Of a DNA stretch of 64,000 bases, positions 1 through 7,140 are shown one piece after another (the first letter of the stretch is position 1; each line of letters begins with the position of its first letter). The translations under genes were made by a program, and so were the position numbers. Origin of the DNA: JBGPLJ01 sp963826145 (GTDB lineage Bacteria; Pseudomonadota; Gammaproteobacteria; Steroidobacterales; Steroidobacteraceae). The stretch spans positions 1,116,001 to 1,180,000 of the forward strand of contig CAWGVW010000001.1 in assembly GCA_963826145.1 (NCBI GenBank). The letters are read 5' to 3'. The notes under the pieces were generated by a model, which made no database searches, was not told the origin of the DNA, and saw only the letters and a program-made list of their open reading frames with translations.

Positions 1-1
1 C

Positions 2-952
2 GTGCGCTACGAGGAGATCGGGGCTGATTCCGCGGGCCAGCGCATCGACAACTACCTGTTGCGCATCCTCAAAACCGTGCCGCGCAGCCGCATTTATCGG
101 CTGCTGCGCAAGGGCGAAGTGAGGGTCGACGGCCATCGCGTCAAGCCGGAGCACCGATTGCAGGCTGGCGTTCGGGTCCGGATTCCGCCGGTTCGCCTTG
201 AATCGACGGCTCAAATAGCGCCGCCCAGGTCGATGCGCGAGCAACTGCGCCAGGCGATCATATTCGAGGACAAGAATCTGATCGCTCTCGACAAACCGGC
301 GGGTATCGCTGTGCACGGCGGCAGCGGGCTGAGCCTCGGCGTCATCGAGGCTCTGCGAGCCGAATGGCCGCGCGAATCGCTGGAGCTCGTACACCGGCTG
401 GATCGCGACACGAGCGGCTGCCTGCTGATCGCGCGCAATCGCAAAACGCTCCGCGACCTGCACGCCCTGATCCGCGACGGCGCAATGGAAAAGCGCTACT
501 TGGCTCTGGTGCGGGGCAATTGGCAGCTCGGCGAGAAGCGCATCGACGTCCCCCTCGAGACCGAGCATCGCCGCAGCGGCGAACGTCACGTTCGGGCCAC
601 GGCCCACGGCAAGGAATCCGTGAGTGTCTTCAAACCGGCGCAGTTCTTCGGCGCGCGCGCGACGCTGATGGAAATCGACATTCAGACCGGGCGGACGCAC
701 CAGATTCGAGTCCACGCATCGCATGCGGGACATCCCGTGGCCGGCGACGAGAAGTACGGCGATGCGGGTTTCAATGTCGAGATGCGCCCGTACGGCCTGG
801 AGAGGCTATTTCTGCACGCTCATTCGATCGCATTCTCGTGGCCGGGATCGCAAGCTCCGGCGCATTTCAGCGCACCGCTCCCGGCCGAGCTCAGGACCGT
901 GATCGATCGTTTGCAGGCAGCGCCGACGCGCCCGCGCAGGAAGCGGCGTTAG
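2..952 (+). CDS. rluC: 23S rRNA pseudouridine synthase RluC (5' end probably outside window)
   Basis: Isomerises specific uridines of 23S rRNA to pseudouridine (U955, U2504 and U2580 in E. coli). An N-terminal S4-like RNA-binding region (about residues 12-60, with RLLRKGEVRV) precedes the RluA-type catalytic domain. The signature HRLDRDTSG carries the catalytic aspartate at about residue 134, and GRTHQIRVH follows near residue 230. The visible frame opens with a GTG two bases into the window, but E. coli RluC has about a dozen more residues before this point, so the true start is probably upstream. The basic tail ends in RPRRKRR. The stop overlaps the last 4 bases of the convergent maf gene. 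Confidence 0.93.
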   Translation: MRYEEIGADSAGQRIDNYLLRILKTVPRSRIYRLLRKGEVRVDGHRVKPEHRLQAGVRVRIPPVRLESTAQIAPPRSMREQLRQAIIFEDKNLIALDKPAGIAVHGGSGLSLGVIEALRAEWPRESLELVHRLDRDTSGCLLIARNRKTLRDLHALIRDGAMEKRYLALVRGNWQLGEKRIDVPLETEHRRSGERHVRATAHGKESVSVFKPAQFFGARATLMEIDIQTGRTHQIRVHASHAGHPVAGDEKYGDAGFNVEMRPYGLERLFLHAHSIAFSWPGSQAPAHFSAPLPAELRTVIDRLQAAPTRPRRKRR

Positions 953-1545
953 GGCACCAGGAATCCGCAACCGCGCAGCGTCCCTGCCAGCCAGATGAGA
1001 GGCAGGCCGATCAACGCTGTCGGATCGCGTGAGTCGATCGACTCGAAGAGAGAAACCCCGAGGCCTTCGCACTTGAATCCGCCGGCGCAATCGAATGGTT
1101 GTTCGCCGTCGACGTACCGCGAAATTTCATCCGGCTTCAGCGCCCGGAAGCGCACACGCGTCGTGTCGATGTGCTGGAAGCTGTCGCGAGTCGCGCCGCG
1201 CGTGACGCAACATGCGGTCAGAAATTCGACCGTACGGCCGCTCGCAAACGCGAGCTGCTCGATGCACGCGTCCCTGGTGCCGGGCTTGCCTAGGATGCGA
1301 TCGCCTGCTGCGGCAACCTGATCCGATCCGATGACCCAGGCGTCGGGTGCGAGGGCGGCCGCGCTGGATGCTTTCGCTAGGGCAAGACGTTTCGCCAGCG
1401 CGCGCGCGGCTTCGCCGCTCCTCGGTGTCTCGTCGGCGCCGGTTGCGATCATCCGGAAGGGCAGCCGCAGCCGCTCGAGGAGCTCCCGGCGGTAGCGTGA
1501 CGATGAGGCAAGCACCAGCTCCGGCGTGATCGATGGGACAGGCAT
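949..1545 (-). CDS. yceF: Maf/YceF-family nucleoside triphosphate pyrophosphatase
   Basis: Maf-fold pyrophosphatase of 198 aa that hydrolyses non-canonical nucleotides; the YceF subgroup prefers m7GTP. The N-terminal ASSSRYRRELL motif (about residues 13-23) and the GSDQVA motif are typical, as is the C-terminal region around DPTALIGLPL. I chose the ATG at 1545, giving MPVPSITPELVLASSS, over an in-frame start 16 codons upstream because family homology begins there; no strong ribosome-binding site precedes it. It is divergent from yceD and convergent with rluC. The placement next to yceD-rpmF-plsX matches the conserved yceF neighbourhood in many gammaproteobacteria. Confidence 0.9.
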   Translation of the reverse strand: MPVPSITPELVLASSSRYRRELLERLRLPFRMIATGADETPRSGEAARALAKRLALAKASSAAALAPDAWVIGSDQVAAAGDRILGKPGTRDACIEQLAFASGRTVEFLTACCVTRGATRDSFQHIDTTRVRFRALKPDEISRYVDGEQPFDCAGGFKCEGLGVSLFESIDSRDPTALIGLPLIWLAGTLRGCGFLVP

Positions 1546-1586
1546 ATTTAAGGCAAGAAAAACAAAGGTTTGCGCGTTCGAAAGGT

Positions 1587-1615
1587 TTGACACCCCCGGG
1601 GGTCGTCACTATCAT
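1587..1615 (+). promoter_or_regulatory. Sigma70-type promoter for yceD-rpmF-plsX-fabH
   Basis: A perfect -35 TTGACA (1587-1592) and a -10 TATCAT (1610-1615) are separated by 17 bp. The spacer contains a perfect 12-bp palindrome ACCCCCGGGGGT (1592-1603). Predicted transcription start is near 1621-1622, only about 3 nt before the yceD ATG at 1625. Confidence 0.7.
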
Positions 1616-1624
1616 ACCGCGCCC

Positions 1625-2158
1625 ATGTCGAGGCCCCCGGAGCCGGAAGTCGATGTCAGCCAGCTGGCATCGGAGGAAGCGGAGTTCGAGAAGCGCTTCC
1701 TGCTTTCAGATTTCGATCGCTTACGCGATGCGGGCGCAGTTGTTCGCGGGTCCGAGGCACGCCCGGTGCGCGCTCGATTCCGCTTTGCCACGGAGCAGGG
1801 GCGTGCGGTGGCGGTGATCGACGTTGAGGCAGTGCTGGCCCTGACCTGTCAGCGATGCCTCAACCCGGTCGATTGGCCGGTAGCGAGTTCGACGAGAATT
1901 GCATTCGTGGACGCGGCCGCAATGGCGGCGGCGCAAACCGACGACCTCGAGCCGTACGAGACGCAAGGTGGCCGAGTAGCCCTGCGGGACGTGGTTGAAG
2001 AAGAGCTGCTGCTGGCTTTGCCGCTGGTAGCGACTCATGCGGCGACGGATGCCTGCAAGGCACTCGCGCCAACGCTTGAAGAGTCCGATGACGTTCCCTC
2101 CGTTGCAGCGGCCCAGAGGCCGTTCGCGGGACTCAAGGAACTCCTCGGCAGAAAGTAA
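1625..2158 (+). CDS. yceD: YceD (DUF177) 23S rRNA accumulation protein
   Basis: DUF177/YceD protein of 177 aa. In E. coli and plants the family is needed for normal 23S rRNA accumulation, and the gene is typically co-transcribed with rpmF. Visible family features are the CQRCLNP cysteine pair (about residues 79-85), an acidic stretch before residue 140, a third conserved cysteine near residue 146 and the C-terminal RPFAGLKELLGRK. An in-frame ATG lies 33 codons upstream (1526), but the promoter with -10 at 1610-1615 starts transcription just before 1625 and the homology begins here, so 1625 is chosen. rpmF follows after 15 bp. Confidence 0.9.
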   Translation: MSRPPEPEVDVSQLASEEAEFEKRFLLSDFDRLRDAGAVVRGSEARPVRARFRFATEQGRAVAVIDVEAVLALTCQRCLNPVDWPVASSTRIAFVDAAAMAAAQTDDLEPYETQGGRVALRDVVEEELLLALPLVATHAATDACKALAPTLEESDDVPSVAAAQRPFAGLKELLGRK

Positions 2159-2173
2159 CTGGAGACAAGTTTC

Positions 2174-2368
2174 ATGGCAGTTCAAAAAAGCAGAAAGACA
2201 CCATCCAGGCGGGGCATGCATCGTTCGCACGATGGCCTGCGAGCGCCGGCGCTCTCGGTCGATCAGCAGTCGGGTGAGACCCATCTGCGTCATCGCATCA
2301 CGCCGGACGGTTTCTATCGTGGCCGTAAAGTAATCGACCGCAAGGTCGAAGAGCCTCAGGAAGGCTGA
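2174..2368 (+). CDS. rpmF: 50S ribosomal protein L32
   Basis: Ribosomal protein bL32, 64 aa, a structural component of the large subunit. The N-terminus MAVQKSRKTPSRRGMHRSHD is diagnostic, and the C-terminal half contains the conserved THLRHRITPDGFYRGRKV. The zinc cysteines found in some L32 proteins are absent, the usual situation in proteobacteria. A GGAG ribosome-binding site lies about 9 bp before the ATG. It sits between yceD and plsX, the standard ribosome and phospholipid-synthesis gene order. Confidence 0.97.
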   Translation: MAVQKSRKTPSRRGMHRSHDGLRAPALSVDQQSGETHLRHRITPDGFYRGRKVIDRKVEEPQEG

Positions 2369-2413
2369 TTCCGCTCCGGTTCCGCTTCGGTCCAGCCCAC
2401 GGGCGCCGGCTCG

Positions 2414-3442
2414 GTGGCTAAGTCGTTCACGATCGCGGTGGACGCCATGAGTGGCGATCATGGCGTGCGCATCTGCGTGCCTGCTGCGCTCAAGGCACTG
2501 GCCGATTTGCCGCAGCTGCGCGTCTTACTGGTGGGTGAGCCGTCGGCAATCGCAGCCGCCCTCGGTGCCGCCGCAGATCGGTTCGACGGGCGCCTGCAGA
2601 TCGTCGCCGCTTCGCAGGTTGTAACGATGCAGGAACATCCTCGCGATGCCGTGCGCCACAAGAAAGACTCATCGATGCGAGTCGCAATCAATCAGGTTAA
2701 GCGCGGCGACGCCCAGGCCTGCGTCAGCGCCGGCAATACCGGCGCGCTCATGGCGACCGCACATTTCGTTCTGAAGACACTGCCGGGCATCGAGCGGGCG
2801 GCGATCATCTCGGTCATCCCGGCTGTGGGCGGCCATACGTATATGCTCGACCTGGGTGCCAACGCCGGCGCGACGGCCGAGCAGCTGCTGCAATTTGGCG
2901 TCATGGGGAGCATCGTCGCCGCCGAGCTTGCCGCAATCGCGCAGCCGCGCGTGGGCCTGCTCAACATCGGCGAGGAAGACATCAAGGGACATGAGGTCGT
3001 GCAGGCTGCGCATCGGTTGCTGCAGGCGAGTGAGCTCAATTACGTCGGCTTCGTCGAGGGCACGGATATCTTCAGCGGCGAAATCGACGTCGTCGTGACC
3101 GACGGATTCACTGGTAATGTCGCGCTTAAGTCGATGGAAGGACTTGCGGGTCTCATCGGCAGCACGATGAAGCAGGAATTCACTCGCAACTTCGGCCGCA
3201 AGCTCATGGGCCTGTGCGCATGGCCCGCGCTGAGCGCCGTGCGTGAGCGTTTCGATCCACGCCGCTACAACGGTGCCAGCATGGTGGGACTTGCCGGCAT
3301 TGTGATAAAAAGTCACGGCGGCGCCGACGAGCTCGCGTTCGCGCAGGCCATCCGCACGGCCGTGCGTGAAGCGGAACAGGACGTGCCGCGCCGAATCGTC
3401 GACGTTCTGAAAGCGCAGGAACCCAAAGGGCCAATCCCTTGA
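2414..3442 (+). CDS. plsX: Phosphate acyltransferase PlsX
   Basis: Transfers acyl groups from acyl-ACP to phosphate, giving acyl-phosphate for PlsY in phospholipid synthesis; a peripheral membrane enzyme of 342 aa. The family N-terminal motif reads DAMSGDHG, where many homologues have DAMGGD followed by a variable residue. Conserved segments SAGNTGALMA, LLNIGEEDIKGHE and VVTDGFTGNVALKS are all present. The start is GTG at 2414; no better-placed ATG precedes it in frame. The stop overlaps the TTG start of fabH, implying translational coupling. Confidence 0.95.
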   Translation: MAKSFTIAVDAMSGDHGVRICVPAALKALADLPQLRVLLVGEPSAIAAALGAAADRFDGRLQIVAASQVVTMQEHPRDAVRHKKDSSMRVAINQVKRGDAQACVSAGNTGALMATAHFVLKTLPGIERAAIISVIPAVGGHTYMLDLGANAGATAEQLLQFGVMGSIVAAELAAIAQPRVGLLNIGEEDIKGHEVVQAAHRLLQASELNYVGFVEGTDIFSGEIDVVVTDGFTGNVALKSMEGLAGLIGSTMKQEFTRNFGRKLMGLCAWPALSAVRERFDPRRYNGASMVGLAGIVIKSHGGADELAFAQAIRTAVREAEQDVPRRIVDVLKAQEPKGPIP

Positions 3443-4407
3443 TCTACTCACGCATCGCCGGCACCGGCCGCTATCTGCCCGAGCGCATCCTGACCAATGC
3501 CGAGCTCGAGAAGATGGTCGACACGACCGACGAATGGATTCGCTCGCGCACCGGCATCGAGCGCCGCCATATCGCCGCCGAGAACCAGGCTACCTCCGAT
3601 CTCGCCGAACACGCCGCGCGCAACGCCATCGCGGCGGCCGGCATCGACGCCAAGGACGTCGACCTGGTCATCGTCGGCACGACGACGCCGGACCTCGTAT
3701 TTCCGAATGTCGGTACGCTCCTGCAGGAGAGACTCGGGATCCGGGGCTGCCCGGCCTTCAGTCTGGAGACCGCGTGCAGCGGCTTCGTCTATGCCCTCGG
3801 CATTGCCGATAAGTTCGTGCGGCTCGGTGATGCACGCAATGCACTCGTGATCGGCGCGGAAACGTTGAGCCGGATCACCGACTGGACCGATCGCAACACC
3901 TGCGTGCTGTTCGGCGATGGCGCCGGCGCGGTCATCCTGCAGCCATCGAGTGAGGCCGGAGTCATTTCGACGCACTTGCATGCGGACGGTATCTACAAGG
4001 ACCTGCTGAGCTGCAATGGCGGGGTTTCACGCGGGCAGCAGTTGCTCATCGATCAGAAGGTCAAGATCATGATGAAGGGCAACGAGGTGTTCAAAGTCGC
4101 GGTCACGACTCTCGGCAACGTGGTTGAGGAGACGCTCGAGCACAACAAGCTCGACCGGCATGCGATCGACTGGCTCGTTCCTCATCAGGCGAACATGCGC
4201 ATCATCCAGGCAGCCGCACGCCGGCTCGACCTGCCCATGGAGCGCGTTGTGGTCACTGTGCAGGACCACGGCAATACTTCCGCGGCATCGATCCCGCTGG
4301 CGCTCGACACAGCAGTACGCGACGGCCGCATCAAACGCGGCGACCTCATGCTGCTTGAGACCTTCGGCGGGGGATTTACCTGGGGATCGGCGCTGGTGCG
4401 CTACTGA
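3439..4407 (+). CDS. fabH: Beta-ketoacyl-ACP synthase III (FabH)
   Basis: Condenses acetyl-CoA with malonyl-ACP to start type II fatty acid synthesis. The full catalytic triad is visible: Cys113 in ETACSGF, His249 in VPHQAN and Asn279 in HGNTSAAS. At 322 aa it has the usual length. The start is TTG overlapping the plsX stop by 4 nt. fabD, fabG, acpP and fabF, which commonly follow, are absent; the next gene downstream is a minus-strand small ORF, so the operon probably ends here. Confidence 0.96.
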   Translation: MIYSRIAGTGRYLPERILTNAELEKMVDTTDEWIRSRTGIERRHIAAENQATSDLAEHAARNAIAAAGIDAKDVDLVIVGTTTPDLVFPNVGTLLQERLGIRGCPAFSLETACSGFVYALGIADKFVRLGDARNALVIGAETLSRITDWTDRNTCVLFGDGAGAVILQPSSEAGVISTHLHADGIYKDLLSCNGGVSRGQQLLIDQKVKIMMKGNEVFKVAVTTLGNVVEETLEHNKLDRHAIDWLVPHQANMRIIQAAARRLDLPMERVVVTVQDHGNTSAASIPLALDTAVRDGRIKRGDLMLLETFGGGFTWGSALVRY

Positions 4408-4434
4408 CCGGCGGTGGGCCTGGAGGGCTACCCG

Positions 4435-4620
4435 TCAGGCTGTTTTGAGCAACTCTGGAGCGAGGTCGTTCACGCTGGAATCCGACGTGCTGGCGGCGCG
4501 CAACTGCGGATCGCGCACACGGGTGCGCCAGACCTGAAACGGATCCCAGCCCGCGGTTTCAGATTCGGTCTTCGCAGAATTCTCTATGGAGTCTTGGAGT
4601 TGTTTGAGTTTCATCCGCAT
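4435..4620 (-). CDS. Small hypothetical protein (61 aa), convergent with fabH
   Basis: A minus-strand ORF of 61 codons with ATGs at 4620 and, two codons later, 4614. The product is hydrophilic without a signal peptide. It has a charged helix-like start (MRMKLKQLQDSIENSAK), a Trp-rich centre (GWDPFQVWRTRVRDP) and an acidic end. It fills the gap between fabH and the L,D-transpeptidase almost exactly. The base composition is less GC-rich than the neighbours, and the residue mix looks like a real protein rather than an antisense shadow. I do not recognise the family, and no strong ribosome-binding site precedes either ATG. Confidence 0.5.
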   Translation of the reverse strand: MRMKLKQLQDSIENSAKTESETAGWDPFQVWRTRVRDPQLRAASTSDSSVNDLAPELLKTA

Positions 4621-4653
4621 CGCTTTGCTGGAGTTTGTGGCGCCAGACTGTAC

Positions 4654-5640
4654 GTGACTCGCCGGCATGGGATCGTGACGGCTATCACACTGCTCGCGTT
4701 GGCGCTCGCAACCTTGGCGCCGGCCGAAACCTTCGTCCTGGACGGTGGGCCCGACGCCCTGATCGGATCGCCTGGCTTCGACGTCACCGCAGCCGATGAC
4801 ACGCTGCTTGACGTCGCGCGCCGCAACGGGCTCGGCTATGAGGAAATCCAGCGGGCCAATCCGGGCGTTGACATCTGGTTGCCGGGCGTCGACCGCACGC
4901 TTACGCTGCCCACGCAGCGCATCGTTCCCGTCGATGTCGCGCACGTGGGCATGGTGATCAATCTGCCGGAGCACCGCCTCTATTACTTCCCGGTGCGCAA
5001 GCCTGGAGCCGCTCCGACCGTCATCACCTACCCGGTGAGTATCGGTCGCATGGACTGGTCCACGCCCATCGGCGTCACCCAGATCGTCGCGAAGAACCGC
5101 AATCCAATCTGGTATCCGCCGAAGTCGGTGCAGGAGGAACACCTCGCCAATGGCGACCCGATTCCAGCAGTCGTGCCCCCGGGTCCGGACAATCCGCTGG
5201 GTGCCTTTGCCATGCGGCTCGGAATTCCGGGCGGCGCCTATCTGATACACGGCACGAACAAACCGGCCGGCGTCGGCATGCAGGTAACCCACGGCTGCAT
5301 GCGCCTTTACCCTGAAGACATCGAGGCCCTGTTTCCGCTGGTGCCGTTGAAGACGCCGGTCCGGATCATCAACGAACCGGTGAAGATCGGCTGGGCCGGG
5401 GATGAACTCTACATGGAGGCATACCGGCCGCTCGATCGGATGGGAGATCCGCAGGAGCCGGATCTGAAGGTACTCGAAGACATGCTGCTCAAAGCAACGG
5501 CCCGTCGGCCCGTTGCCATTGACTGGGATCTGGCGCGCCAGACCCTGCAGGAGGCGCAGGGTATCCCGCGGGTCGTTGCCATCGCGGTGATATCCGAATC
5601 GGATCCGGCCCAAGCGCCCGCCATGGAATCGCAGCCGTAA
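4654..5640 (+). CDS. L,D-transpeptidase (ErfK/YbiS/YcfS/YnhG family)
   Basis: Periplasmic YkuD-domain enzyme of 328 aa that forms L,D-crosslinks in peptidoglycan or attaches Braun-type lipoprotein to it. With the GTG start at 4654 the protein opens with a Sec signal (two Arg, then an Ala/Leu-rich core ending LAPA before ETF). A LysM-like segment (about residues 40-85) precedes the YkuD domain (about 95-235). The active-site motif is IHGTNKP followed by VTHGCMRLYPEDIEAL, with the nucleophilic Cys in HGCMRL. An in-frame extension back to 4414 would put 80 residues before the signal and is rejected. It is convergent with an OprI-like lipoprotein, its plausible substrate. Confidence 0.9.
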   Translation: MTRRHGIVTAITLLALALATLAPAETFVLDGGPDALIGSPGFDVTAADDTLLDVARRNGLGYEEIQRANPGVDIWLPGVDRTLTLPTQRIVPVDVAHVGMVINLPEHRLYYFPVRKPGAAPTVITYPVSIGRMDWSTPIGVTQIVAKNRNPIWYPPKSVQEEHLANGDPIPAVVPPGPDNPLGAFAMRLGIPGGAYLIHGTNKPAGVGMQVTHGCMRLYPEDIEALFPLVPLKTPVRIINEPVKIGWAGDELYMEAYRPLDRMGDPQEPDLKVLEDMLLKATARRPVAIDWDLARQTLQEAQGIPRVVAIAVISESDPAQAPAMESQP

Positions 5641-5671
5641 AAAAAACGCCGCGGCAGGCCGCGGCGTCTCT
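5641..5671. terminator. Bidirectional rho-independent terminator
   Basis: A 10-bp perfect stem (5646-5655 with 5658-5667, ACGCCGCGGC paired with GCCGCGGCGT) has an A-run on its left and CTCTTT on its right. Read on the minus strand it ends in a U-run of at least seven, an ideal terminator for the lipoprotein gene; on the plus strand it can also end the transpeptidase transcript. Confidence 0.9.
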
Positions 5672-5694
5672 TTGACTCAAGAAGATCCGTCGAA

Positions 5695-6015
5695 TTACTT
5701 CGACATCGACTTCTTGAACATGCGGTCGATCTTCTCGTTGGTCGCCGTGCAACAGGCGGCGCTGTCGCTGGCTGCCTGCTTGGCATCGTTGGCCGTGCTC
5801 TGCGCGGCATTCGCGGCCTGCTGGGCTGCGGCTGCGGCGTTGGAGGCTGCATTCGCGGCATCCTTGGCGGCGGCCGTGTCTGTGGCCAGCTTGGCCACTT
5901 GTGACTTCAGATCATCGATCTGCGGCTGCAGCACTTTCACTGCGTCCTGGCAACCTGTCATGGCGCCGAGCGCCAGTACGGCGGCCGCTGCCTTCAGGAT
6001 CATTCCAGTCTTCAT
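5695..6015 (-). CDS. OprI/Lpp-type alanine-rich outer membrane lipoprotein
   Basis: Predicted murein-type lipoprotein of 106 aa. The signal peptide ends in a lipobox-like MTGC with Cys22 as the lipidation site. It is followed by a long Ala-rich coiled coil (about residues 30-87) and a C-terminal Lys106, the residue that is linked to peptidoglycan in Braun lipoprotein. The end (NEKIDRMFKKSMSK) resembles the OprI terminus. The ATG at 6015 has a GGGGA ribosome-binding site about 8 bp upstream; a longer frame to 6159 lacks a signal. Two adjacent cysteines (88-89) near the C-terminus are unusual for this family. The gene ends at a strong terminator, fitting high expression. Confidence 0.82.
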   Translation of the reverse strand: MKTGMILKAAAAVLALGAMTGCQDAVKVLQPQIDDLKSQVAKLATDTAAAKDAANAASNAAAAAQQAANAAQSTANDAKQAASDSAACCTATNEKIDRMFKKSMSK

Positions 6016-6488
6016 AAGATCTTCCCCTGGGTTGTTGGCGATTTTTGGAAACGACTCGCCCGTTTTCACCCAGCTCGTGATTGCCAAAGTAGTCGCACTC
6101 GATCGAGCAAGTTGAACGGAGCGGGGCGAGACTTGAACAAATCTGACAGCCAAAATCAAGGCTCTTTCAGGCTATTTCTCGTTCTGTCGTTACAGGGCGA
6201 CAATCATGCACAGTTCGCGCGCGCAATTGTAGGCGCTTTCTTACGCGCTACTCGGATGGCGGCGAACTTCGCATGTTTCGCGTGCGCGTACCCAACCGAT
6301 GAGCGAAGTGCCACGACTTGCCGTCTGAGAACGACCACTCCTGATTCTCTCAAGTTGTCAGCGGATGGCGCGTCCGCATTAGTGCGTACCGCTGGCAGAT
6401 CGCTGCGGTACGCTCCGATGCCCGCCGACCTGAAGCGCTCGGGGAAGCATACGCGCGGCAGCTTGGAGGGCTTGCTCCCATCCGTTGC

Positions 6489-6504
6489 CTGTATATAATC
6501 ACAG
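6489..6504 (+). promoter_or_regulatory. SOS box 1 (LexA operator) overlapping -10 of lexA
   Basis: Perfect CTGT-N8-ACAG consensus (CTGTATATAATCACAG). It contains the TATAAT hexamer at 6493-6498, so LexA bound here would directly block the -10 element. No strong -35 is visible; TTGCTC at 6472-6477 is 15 bp upstream. Confidence 0.93.
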
Positions 6505-6507
6505 TCA

Positions 6508-6523
6508 CTGTCTATATATACAG
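6508..6523 (+). promoter_or_regulatory. SOS box 2 (LexA operator) next to lexA start
   Basis: Second perfect CTGT-N8-ACAG box (CTGTCTATATATACAG), offset 19 bp from box 1 and ending 8 bp before the lexA ATG. Tandem boxes before lexA give tight autoregulation, as in E. coli. Confidence 0.93.
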
Positions 6524-6531
6524 GTTCCGCC

Positions 6532-7137
6532 ATGACCGACCTGACGCCCCGCCAAACCCAGATCCTCAGGCTCATCCAGCGCGCCATCATGGAAACCGGC
6601 ATGCCGCCCACGCGGGCGGAAATCGCGAAAGAACTCGGCTTCAAGTCCGTGAATGCGGCGGAAGAGCACCTGCGCGCCCTGCATCGAAAGGGCGTCATTG
6701 AACTCATCCCCGGCGCCTCGCGCGGTATCCAGCTGCGCGACATCCTGCGCGAGCAGATCGGCCTCCCGCTCATCGGCCGCGTCGCCGCGGGCCGTCCGAT
6801 CCTCGCCGAGGAGCACATCGAGCGGCACTACCAGATCGATCCCGAGCTCTTTCAGCCCAAGCCCCATTACCTCCTGAAGGTGAGCGGCATGAGCATGAAA
6901 GACGCTGGCATCCACGACGGCGATCTCGTCGCCGTGCATCGAACCCCCGAGGTGCGCAACCGCCAGATCATCGTGGCACGCCTCGAAAACGAAGTGACGG
7001 TGAAGCGCTATCGGCAGGAAGGCAGCGTCGTGTGGCTTATGCCGGAGAATCCGGATTTCGAACCGATCCGCGTCGACCTCAAGGAGGAAACGCTGGTGAT
7101 CGAGGGCGTCGTGGTCGGTGTGGTACGCCGGTCGTGA
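6532..7137 (+). CDS. lexA: LexA repressor
   Basis: SOS transcriptional repressor of 201 aa that self-cleaves when stimulated by RecA filaments. The N-terminal winged helix-turn-helix (about residues 1-65) includes PPTRAEIAKELGFKS. The cleavage site is Ala86-Gly87 (RVAAGRP). The catalytic dyad is Ser121 in GMSMKDAG and Lys158 in VTVKRY. Two perfect SOS boxes precede it, so it represses itself and, through read-through, the imuA-imuB-dnaE2 genes; imuA begins 3 nt after its stop. The linkage corresponds to the lexA2-type arrangement of some pseudomonads, but the boxes are of E. coli type. Whether this is the only lexA in the genome cannot be told here. Confidence 0.97.
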   Translation: MTDLTPRQTQILRLIQRAIMETGMPPTRAEIAKELGFKSVNAAEEHLRALHRKGVIELIPGASRGIQLRDILREQIGLPLIGRVAAGRPILAEEHIERHYQIDPELFQPKPHYLLKVSGMSMKDAGIHDGDLVAVHRTPEVRNRQIIVARLENEVTVKRYRQEGSVVWLMPENPDFEPIRVDLKEETLVIEGVVVGVVRRS

Positions 7138-7140
7138 AAA

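Larger units (their letters stand above)
6016..6531. other. 516-bp intergenic region between the lipoprotein gene and lexA
   Basis: Holds the upstream region of the minus-strand lipoprotein gene and, at its right end, the lexA promoter with two SOS boxes (6489-6523). I find no convincing gene: the short frames here have no ribosome-binding site or recognisable product. A lipoprotein promoter must lie here, but no good -35/-10 pair stands out. Confidence 0.6.

Noticed and set aside
6204..6818. Long minus-strand frame across lexA and its upstream region
   Set aside because: Its only coding-like part is antisense to lexA; the upstream part has no start signal.
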